Shown: positions 24,183 to 30,792 of the stretch, piece by piece | How positions within the stretch are numbered: position 1 is the first letter of the stretch | How the letters are laid out: each line of letters starts with the position of its first letter | DNA from: a virus | Direction: 5' to 3' (one strand) | IMG/VR virus record: IMGVR_UViG_3300021389_000008 | Location: 1-64,000 of that record | Length of the DNA: 64,000 nucleotides | Notes under the pieces: model-generated | The model's input: only the letters and a program-made list of their open reading frames with translations | The model's database searches: none | Told to the model about the DNA's origin: nothing | Translations under genes and position numbers: made by a program

Positions 24183-24926
24183 TCAACCCTGCTCTTTTTC
24201 CCAGTCAATAGGTTCATATTGATACTTTTGTAACATACCATTTTCATCTAAACCGAATGTATTCTCATCGGGATGCCAACCTGTAGCGAAATTATTTCTA
24301 TAAGCATCATAGTCTTTAATTTGAAATGCTGAGTTGAATGATATTGAATATCTGTCTTTGTCTGTCAAGTTTGGTGCTACCATATGCATCATACCACTAG
24401 GGAATAAAATCAATTCCCCTGTTCTTGGTTTGAAGTCCCATGACTCTTGGTGTCTATTGGAGTTTGGCATATCAGAAACAACTTTAGGGTCTGTATTAAT
24501 AGCAACAAAATCTCCTTCGTCACCATCAGCATGGATATAGAAGACGCCACTATACCAACAACCATTATGTAAGTGTGGTCTGTTCCATGCAGTTTTATCA
24601 TTTATATTTGCCCAACAGTTACCCATTTGAAATGCTGTTTTTGTTGGGTCAATCCCAAAGTAATTCCAAACCTCTTGGTAGAATACTGTACTAATTCGAT
24701 TCATCAATTTTTGGAACGTTGGATTATTGTCTACACCATCGTTAGACTGCCATCCAGTATAAGCATTTGAAACTTGTCTACCAACACCATCACGTCTACG
24801 CATAGCATCCATCTCATCTTTCAGCATCTTCATGTATTCATCATCTAGAACGAGGTCATCCCCCATCTGTGTCGGACATGTCATGTTTCTTTGAAAGATA
24901 ACGGTTGGGAATAAATATCTAATCAT
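24183..24926 (-). CDS. 2OG-Fe(II) oxygenase (TIGR02466-like)
   Basis: A 247-residue protein matching the pattern of the putative 2OG-Fe(II) oxygenase group seen in marine phages. It has MGNCWANIN, PHLHNGCWYSGVFYIH (117-132), an NTDP segment, GELILFPSGMMHMVAPN (170-186) with distal His181, and Arg192 in RYSISFN. The fold would be a double-stranded beta-helix; the substrate is unknown. It overlaps the previous gene by eight bases and lies downstream of the repeat-fibre and glycosyltransferase genes, so it may act on virion proteins (inference). Confidence 0.85.
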   Translation of the reverse strand: MIRYLFPTVIFQRNMTCPTQMGDDLVLDDEYMKMLKDEMDAMRRRDGVGRQVSNAYTGWQSNDGVDNNPTFQKLMNRISTVFYQEVWNYFGIDPTKTAFQMGNCWANINDKTAWNRPHLHNGCWYSGVFYIHADGDEGDFVAINTDPKVVSDMPNSNRHQESWDFKPRTGELILFPSGMMHMVAPNLTDKDRYSISFNSAFQIKDYDAYRNNFATGWHPDENTFGLDENGMLQKYQYEPIDWEKEQG

Positions 24927-25830
24927 TAAAGTCTAACTCCAGTTGAACCTCAGTAGGTTCTTGTTCTTCACTTATGTGCATAGGGCATTCGGGTGGGGGA
25001 TTATCATTTTTAAATAGTCTAGCTTTAGGCACCCAATAACCTTTATTTCTATACGGGCCCAAATCTCTAATGCCATCCTTCCCTTCAAATGGCGCTTTAT
25101 GACCCCATTCTTGCATTGATAAAACCGTCTCAGTAGAACTGTCATGTGGGTCTATCTTATACCCTCTTCCTTTAGTTTCTTGCCAGTGTTCATGTGATTT
25201 TATTTCAAATGAAGCATGCCACTCTTCTCTCTTAAACGGTATAATCTGACAAAGAGGGGTTCCTTTTGGTATAACAAATGAATGGTCGACTTTAGGATAA
25301 AAAATTATCTGTGCATTGTCTAGACCAACATTAAATGTATCAGTATCAATAATACCCTGCCAACATGCAAAGTATTTATTCTGAAATAAGAATGGGTCTA
25401 AGTAGAAGCATGAATAGCCTGGCGGAGTTTTTATGTTCCACGGATTTCTAAATTTAAATGCATCTTTTATAGGAGCTTTACCGTCACCGCTACCATAGTA
25501 TTCAAAAGATTCTCTAACTTGTTCTTTAGGATGAGACATTGAATGGGTTCCAGCATCTTTACCATCCCAAGTAAATACTTTATTGGTACCACTATCTGTG
25601 ATACTATCACCATTTATAACATGAATGTCTCTATTAGCAACAATAATCCATCCGCTCTTTAACCAATCATCCATTGCTGGACAAGCACGAATAGTTTGTT
25701 GTGTTCTGGCTTGAGTAAACTCCGCTACCTTAGTTTTCTTCCACCACTCGGGTAAAATACTCTTTGCTAATACTGGTTTAAAATCAGCGAGGGTCTCTGA
25801 GCTGTAACTGTGAAATTCTATCATTGGCAT
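24919..25830 (-). CDS. Unknown protein, possibly DUF6065-like (303 aa)
   Basis: The start MPMIEFHSYS is fixed by GAAGGAG nine bases upstream. An N-terminal ILPEWWKKTK motif, RACPAMDDWLKSGWIIVAN (about 45-65), a Pro-rich middle (FRNPWNIKTPPGYSCFYLDP) and QIIPFKREEWHASF are visible. This combination resembles an uncharacterised family (DUF6065-like) found in marine phages and bacteria. No catalytic motif is evident. It overlaps the flanking oxygenase genes on both sides, so the three are translated together. Confidence 0.75.
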   Translation of the reverse strand: MPMIEFHSYSSETLADFKPVLAKSILPEWWKKTKVAEFTQARTQQTIRACPAMDDWLKSGWIIVANRDIHVINGDSITDSGTNKVFTWDGKDAGTHSMSHPKEQVRESFEYYGSGDGKAPIKDAFKFRNPWNIKTPPGYSCFYLDPFLFQNKYFACWQGIIDTDTFNVGLDNAQIIFYPKVDHSFVIPKGTPLCQIIPFKREEWHASFEIKSHEHWQETKGRGYKIDPHDSSTETVLSMQEWGHKAPFEGKDGIRDLGPYRNKGYWVPKARLFKNDNPPPECPMHISEEQEPTEVQLELDFND

Positions 25831-26635
25831 GATATTCTTCTCCTTCATGTGTAAGTGATACTTCATCACCTCTTAATACTATGGAACGTCTGTCCATGTA
25901 TCGTGCTTTTGATGTAGGTGCATCCGCACCATGTGGTATTCTTCCATCAAACATTAATAATCTATTTGGTTTATATTCTACAGAAGCAACTTGGTGATTC
26001 TTGACGTGGTCTTCTCTCCCATCAAGTCCAAATTGCATAGTATCATAAATTCTCAAATCTCCACCCCATGATGGATACCATACAGGGCTACAATAATATA
26101 AGAACGATATATTCCAATCTTCATCTTGAGCGCAATCAGAATGTGTTGTCCCATCTAGTCCTTGTGTTTGAGAGTTCAATCCCATGTATTGAAATTTCTC
26201 CCATTTAAATCCAAATTCAGTTCTCAGTCTGCTATCTATATATCTAGCAAACACGGCATTCAATGGGTCTGACCCTCTCTCAAGAACCAAATTACCTTTA
26301 CCTAGTCTGCCATCCTCTTGAAATGCTCCTCTAAAGTAAGTTGCACCCCAAAAACTATGATGGGGGAATCCAGTAGCACTATCGCTCTGAACTTCATTTG
26401 TTTTAGACCATTCACTATAAGTCCTTAGATGGACATTTGCATAGTGATGAAATAAATCAACACTGAGCCAATCATCTAATACATAGATATCTTGTAAAGG
26501 TAGGTCTTGAATCTTAAAAGGTTTATCAATATGAACAACCTTTGGATTTAAATTAACCGCCAATTTTTGTATCCTTTTGAAATTGGTGATTATCTGTTTC
26601 GGGAATTGATTGTGGTTGTGGTAGTTGTTCCACAT
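25784..26635 (-). CDS. 2OG-Fe(II) oxygenase (prolyl-hydroxylase-like)
   Basis: The dioxygenase signature is clear: H165 and D167 in TTHSDCAQDED, WNISFLYYCSPVWYPSWGGD typical of the P4H core, distal H235 in GRIPHGADAP, and R249 or R250. Residues 30-60 contain YVLDDWLS, like the start of P4H-type domains. The first in-frame ATG (26635) gives an 82-base overlap with the upstream gene. A TTG at 26563 preceded by AAAAGGATAC would shorten the overlap to 11 bases and may be the true start. The substrate is unknown. Confidence 0.85.
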   Translation of the reverse strand: MWNNYHNHNQFPKQIITNFKRIQKLAVNLNPKVVHIDKPFKIQDLPLQDIYVLDDWLSVDLFHHYANVHLRTYSEWSKTNEVQSDSATGFPHHSFWGATYFRGAFQEDGRLGKGNLVLERGSDPLNAVFARYIDSRLRTEFGFKWEKFQYMGLNSQTQGLDGTTHSDCAQDEDWNISFLYYCSPVWYPSWGGDLRIYDTMQFGLDGREDHVKNHQVASVEYKPNRLLMFDGRIPHGADAPTSKARYMDRRSIVLRGDEVSLTHEGEEYHANDRISQLQLRDPR

Positions 26636-27143
26636 AACTAGCAAAATCTCTAAGAGTATCTTCTCTAGTTCCTACAATCTCATTCATGACTTGGTCAAAG
26701 ATGTGCCATAATGCATCAGCATACTCCATAACACGTCTAGCATTAGACCTGTAAGGATGGTTGGAACCTTCTCTGCCAACATAGACAACCTCTGCTATAT
26801 CAGAAAAATTAAATCCGCCAGCACATGCTTCAACATTCTTATTACACATATAAGCTAGTTGTTCAATGTATTGACCATTTAAGGTGACACCCATAGGTGG
26901 TTCTGAATTTTTAATGTAAGTTTCGACAGCGTCCTTTTCATCCGCACTTAAAGGAATTTGTTCTTGGTCTGGGAATTCTTTTTGGACATCCCAGTTTAGA
27001 ATCTTAAGTTCTTCTTCAGCGTAGACTAGAACATCATAATCAAATCCCAATTCGGGTTTGTCGACATTATCAAACTTATAATGCAAACCATTAGGTTTAG
27101 TAATCATAAGTTCATTGTTTTCTGTGTAAATTAGTGCATTCAT
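26553..27143 (-). CDS. Unknown protein (196 aa)
   Basis: I do not recognise this protein. It starts MNALIYTENNELMITKPNGL; a mostly acidic middle includes PLSADEKDAVETYIKN, and the C-terminal half (YRSNARRVMEYADALWHIFD) is helical. The C-terminus is Gln/Pro-rich. An AAGGAT ribosome binding site precedes the ATG. It lies between the glycosyltransferase and an oxygenase in one unbroken run, and could be a chaperone or partner for the fibre-modification genes, but this is only by position. Confidence 0.75.
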   Translation of the reverse strand: MNALIYTENNELMITKPNGLHYKFDNVDKPELGFDYDVLVYAEEELKILNWDVQKEFPDQEQIPLSADEKDAVETYIKNSEPPMGVTLNGQYIEQLAYMCNKNVEACAGGFNFSDIAEVVYVGREGSNHPYRSNARRVMEYADALWHIFDQVMNEIVGTREDTLRDFASYVEQLPQPQSIPETDNHQFQKDTKIGG

Positions 27144-27181
27144 AATATATCCTTTTTCTCCATTATATCATAAGATTGTTA

Positions 27182-28777
27182 TCACAACAAGCTGTTTTTA
27201 ACTTTGTTGTAGTGTTCTAAATTATTTATGTGTCCTGTATCCATCCCATTTATCCATGGCCCACCTCTTGTATAGTGAACAGCAGAGAAATCCCACTTAA
27301 CCTCGGGGTCATCATATCCCTCAACGAACACATACTTCTCGGGGATGGGAGCAATCTTATCAGTCCATTCGAATTGATGTAATTGGGCACCTGTCCAAGT
27401 GTTAACCACTTCGGGTGTCAACTTCTTACAGTCGGGATGACTGTTATTGAAGAACATCATAGATGACCATAGTTTACATGGATAATCTATATTAACTTCT
27501 CCATCAAACTTGGTTTCATCATGTTTAATTTGTGGATACTTGATACATGCTACTGCATCATCTTGACCTAGGTAATAGAACATAGGCATAGGGTTTTTAT
27601 TAAAGATGAAGTCATCATCTACAAACATACTAAACCCTTCATAGTTCTCAAGATACGGTATTAAGAATCTACTGTATGTAAATTCAGTAGATTGATTTGC
27701 ATACTCTCTAGTGTACTCGGGTATCTTTGAAATGTCAAGTATTTTAATTTCTGGCGTAAACCTAGTGTAATCAACAAATCTCCCACCACCAACACTTCTC
27801 TTCACTGCATCTAATATAGATTGCTTGGAGTACAACTCTAGATTATTGTGTCTAGGGTCATAACCAATATAAATTGTTAGAGGTTTTCCAGCAGAAAGTT
27901 CTGTAAACTTCTTACTATGTTTCCAAACTTCTCTTCTAAATTCTATATTGGAATGGTCGGATTGATATTCAAGTGTACCATTAGTAAATATAACACTCAA
28001 GTTTTTATGATTGCATTTTGTATTACCATTGAGGATGGTTTCTTTCCAGTAATTCAAAGAATCGTCTATGGACATTGCTGGAATGTCGGGGAATGTATCT
28101 TGGAAATCCCATATCAAAAGTTCATGTGTTGGGTCTTCCATCTCTTCAAATACACCTGAACGTACACTGCCTGGATGTATCATAAGTTGTGTGAAATTAG
28201 TACCGTTAGGAGATTGAGTATATCCTTGAATAGGAGCCCACAATCCCTCCTCTCTAATACTTTGTGTAATCCAATGAGCTTTCGCACTATGATAATACAT
28301 TGAATTCATAGACATGTCAAAATCTTCTGAATAAAAGTCACGTGGGTCGGTTGCTTCACCACAGTAGTCTTGAATTTTTTGCACTTCATCATCAACAGTG
28401 GCAACTTGGAATTTTGTTGTTATGTTTGTTTCACCTTCGGGTTGGATTCCTGAAGTGTAAATATCTGGCATGAATTTGTGATATGCATTACACTGAAATT
28501 GTAATCCATTAAAGGTCGTAATCTCTTTCTTTCTTCTCAGTGTATCAAGGTCTGACCACTTAAGAAGTCGTAGGGGAGGCATAACATTATCAAAAAAGTA
28601 TGATAAGACTTTATAGAACTCGCTGTCTTTATCAATCTCATCAATATTAGTAGACCCTAAATGATATTGGGGTAATAGATGTCTCTGAGCATGACCATAG
28701 GTTTTGAGTTCTTCAGTTGGTATAGGGGTTTCTTCTAATTTTAGAAGTAGTGCATCAAGTGTTGTTATTTTTTCCAT
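27182..28777 (-). CDS. Glycosyltransferase with large N-terminal domain
   Basis: A 531-residue protein. The C-terminal ~240 residues look like a GT-A glycosyltransferase of the GT8-like type: LTIYIGYDPRHNNLELYSKQ starts the nucleotide-sugar fold, TYSRFLIPYL leads to MFVDDDFIFN with a metal-binding DxD near residues 386-388, and AVHYTRGGPW near the end supplies the usual HxxG-like element. The N-terminal ~290 residues are of unknown role. It is the first gene after the repeat-fibre proteins and has its own CTAAATA promoter. Virion-protein glycosylation is a plausible role, but the acceptor is unknown. Confidence 0.85.
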   Translation of the reverse strand: MEKITTLDALLLKLEETPIPTEELKTYGHAQRHLLPQYHLGSTNIDEIDKDSEFYKVLSYFFDNVMPPLRLLKWSDLDTLRRKKEITTFNGLQFQCNAYHKFMPDIYTSGIQPEGETNITTKFQVATVDDEVQKIQDYCGEATDPRDFYSEDFDMSMNSMYYHSAKAHWITQSIREEGLWAPIQGYTQSPNGTNFTQLMIHPGSVRSGVFEEMEDPTHELLIWDFQDTFPDIPAMSIDDSLNYWKETILNGNTKCNHKNLSVIFTNGTLEYQSDHSNIEFRREVWKHSKKFTELSAGKPLTIYIGYDPRHNNLELYSKQSILDAVKRSVGGGRFVDYTRFTPEIKILDISKIPEYTREYANQSTEFTYSRFLIPYLENYEGFSMFVDDDFIFNKNPMPMFYYLGQDDAVACIKYPQIKHDETKFDGEVNIDYPCKLWSSMMFFNNSHPDCKKLTPEVVNTWTGAQLHQFEWTDKIAPIPEKYVFVEGYDDPEVKWDFSAVHYTRGGPWINGMDTGHINNLEHYNKVKNSLL

Positions 28778-28808
28778 AAACTAAATTCCAGTAAATTGCT
28801 TCTACCAG

Positions 28809-28815
28809 TATTTAG
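28809..28815 (-). promoter_or_regulatory. Late promoter CTAAATA for the glycosyltransferase
   Basis: ACTAAATACTGGTAG upstream of the glycosyltransferase. The predicted leader is 26 bases with GGAAT near the ATG, the same leader length as gp13. Confidence 0.55.
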
Positions 28816-28828
28816 TCGATGAAAAAAA

Positions 28829-30508
28829 TTAACTTATATCAGCAGCAGGCCACTGTTGTGACAAGTTACCATCCCAACGTATAACAGGTGTTCTACCTTG
28901 TCTAGCATATGTTGAAGGTTGTCTGTTCTGATAAGTGAACGGTGTTCTACCTTGTCTACTATATGTTGAAGGTTGTCTGTGTTGATACGTGAAAGGAGTT
29001 TGTCCTTGTCGTGCATATGTGCCAGGTTGTCTATTTTGATAAGTGAACGGTGTTCTACCCTGTCTAGCATATGTGCCAGGTTGTCTAGCGTTAGCGATAT
29101 ATGGTTGTTGACCATTCACTGGGTTTCTATACGTACTAGGTTGTCTAGCGTTAGCGATATATGGTTGTTGTCCATTCACTGGGTTTCTATACGTACTAGG
29201 TTGTCTATTTGGGTACGTAAATGTCGTTTGACCTTGTCTAGCATATGTGCCAGGTTGTCTATTACTGTATGTAAATGGTGTCTGACCTTGTCTAGCATAC
29301 GTGCCAGGTTGTCTATTTTGGTACGTAAATGGCGTTTGACCTTGTCTAGCATATGTACTAGGTTGTCTGTTCTGATACGTAAATGGTATCTGATAACTTA
29401 CAGGGTTTCCATAGATAGCAGGTTGTCTATTACTGTATGTAAATGGTACTTGATAACCTACAGGGTTTCTATATGTAAACGGAGACCTGTTCTGATACGT
29501 AAATGGCGATTGACCATTCACTGGGTTTCTATACGTACTCGGTTGTCTATTTTGGTACGTGAAAGGAGTTTGTCCTTGTCGTGCATATGTGCCAGGCTGT
29601 CTGTTCTGATACGTAAATGGCGTTTGACCTTGTCTAGCATATGTGCCAGGTTGTCTATTACTGTATGTAAATGGTGTTTGAGCATTTACTGGGTTTCTAT
29701 ACGTACTAGGTTGTCTATTACTGTATGTAAATGGTGTTTGACCTTGTCTAGCATATGTACCAGGCTGTCTATTTTGGTATGTGAACGGTGTTCTACCCTG
29801 TCTAGCATATGTACTAGGTTGCCTATTTTGGTACGTGAACGGTGTTTGACTGTTCGCAATATATGGATACGGTTGTTGAGCACTTGCAATGTACGGTTGT
29901 TGACCGTTTACAGGGTTCCTATATGTGAATGGGTTTCTTGCGTTAGCAATATATGGTTGCTGTGCTGATACTGGATTTCTGTAACCAGCAGGTTGTCTAG
30001 CGTTAGCGATATATGGTTGTTGTCCTGAAACAGGGTTTCTGTAACCAGCAGGTTGTCTAGCGTTAGCAATATAAGGCGATTGAGCATTTACAGGGTTTCT
30101 ATATGTAAATGGTTGTCTATTATTATAAGTAAATGGCACACGATAACTTACAGGGTTCCTATATGTAAATGGAGACCTGTTTTGGTATGTGAACGGAACC
30201 CTATATGTGAATGGGTTACGATATGTACTAGGTTGTCTAGCATTCGCAATATAAGGCACACGATACGTGAATGGGTTACGATATGTACTAGGTTGTCTTG
30301 CGTTAGCAATGTATGGCACACGATACGTAAATGGGTTCCTATAGGTGCCAGGTTGTCTAGCATTCGCAATATAAGGCACACGATACGTAAATGGGTTCCT
30401 ATAGGTGCCAGGCTGTCTTGCGTTAGCAATGTATGGCACACGATACGATGCGCTGTACGTGAACGGTTGTTGTGCAATGGACGGAACCTGATAACTGCCT
30501 TGTGCCAT
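28829..30508 (-). CDS. Modular Pro/Tyr/Gln-rich repeat protein (559 aa), probable fibre
   Basis: Almost the entire protein is made of short modules. Four near-identical tandem 20-mers (VPYIANARQPGTYRNPFTYR type) lie near the N-terminus. Modules such as PFTYQNRQPGTYARQGQT, RQPSTYRNPVNGQQ and PYIANARQPAGYRNPVS then follow in shuffled order. Each unit has a Pro after (Q/R)-x, then an aromatic or Ile strand and Asn. The C-terminus RWDGNLSQQWPAADIS is unique. No signal peptide or membrane segment is seen. I infer an extended fibre or adhesin on the virion because it lies among fibre genes. AGGAAAAAGAC precedes the ATG. Confidence 0.85.
   Translation of the reverse strand: MAQGSYQVPSIAQQPFTYSASYRVPYIANARQPGTYRNPFTYRVPYIANARQPGTYRNPFTYRVPYIANARQPSTYRNPFTYRVPYIANARQPSTYRNPFTYRVPFTYQNRSPFTYRNPVSYRVPFTYNNRQPFTYRNPVNAQSPYIANARQPAGYRNPVSGQQPYIANARQPAGYRNPVSAQQPYIANARNPFTYRNPVNGQQPYIASAQQPYPYIANSQTPFTYQNRQPSTYARQGRTPFTYQNRQPGTYARQGQTPFTYSNRQPSTYRNPVNAQTPFTYSNRQPGTYARQGQTPFTYQNRQPGTYARQGQTPFTYQNRQPSTYRNPVNGQSPFTYQNRSPFTYRNPVGYQVPFTYSNRQPAIYGNPVSYQIPFTYQNRQPSTYARQGQTPFTYQNRQPGTYARQGQTPFTYSNRQPGTYARQGQTTFTYPNRQPSTYRNPVNGQQPYIANARQPSTYRNPVNGQQPYIANARQPGTYARQGRTPFTYQNRQPGTYARQGQTPFTYQHRQPSTYSRQGRTPFTYQNRQPSTYARQGRTPVIRWDGNLSQQWPAADIS
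28890..30450. repeat. Short tandem and interspersed repeats within the 559-aa gene
   Basis: The DNA has periods of 54 and 60 bases. Around 30240-30450 the 60-base units alternate between two versions (one containing cattcgcaatataagg, the other cgttagcaatgtatgg), so the true higher-order period is 120 bases. All variants keep the reading frame. Copies differ mostly at silent positions, showing both duplication and divergence under protein-level constraint. Confidence 0.9.
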
Positions 30509-30520
30509 GTCTTTTTCCTA

Positions 30521-30781
30521 TTATTCTCTTAGTTCACTTGGATTCAGAGGGTTTTGGTAATACTTCTGCCAAGCCCAAACTTCCAAGTTGTTTGCAATAC
30601 AAGAATCGATATCCGCCTCAGCTTGTACTAAGTCCGTATTGTCTCCTACTGTGTATGCTGCTTTAAATCCTGTTTGTGTACAAGTTACATCTCCACCAAT
30701 ATCAGAGAATACGAAATCTTTATTTAAAGCAATTTCAGTACTTCCATCGGGGTTTGTTATTGTTGTTTCATATAATGCCAT
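30521..30781 (-). CDS. Small protein between the repeat-fibre genes (86 aa)
   Basis: An 86-residue protein starting MALYETTITNPDGSTEIALN. It contains a beta-strand N-terminal half and a helical C-terminal half (SCIANNLEVWAWQKYYQNPL), with two cysteines. It has none of the repeat modules. AGGAATTAG precedes the ATG. Placed between two repeat-protein genes, it may be a chaperone or cap for them, but the function is unknown. Confidence 0.75.
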   Translation of the reverse strand: MALYETTITNPDGSTEIALNKDFVFSDIGGDVTCTQTGFKAAYTVGDNTDLVQAEADIDSCIANNLEVWAWQKYYQNPLNPSELRE

Positions 30782-30792
30782 ATTTCTAATTC

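Noticed and set aside
28973-29968. A 331-codon open frame on the plus strand across the repeats
   Set aside because: It is the antisense of the repeat array; open because the repeat unit happens to lack stops in that frame. It has no ribosome binding site and similar antisense frames occur over the other arrays.
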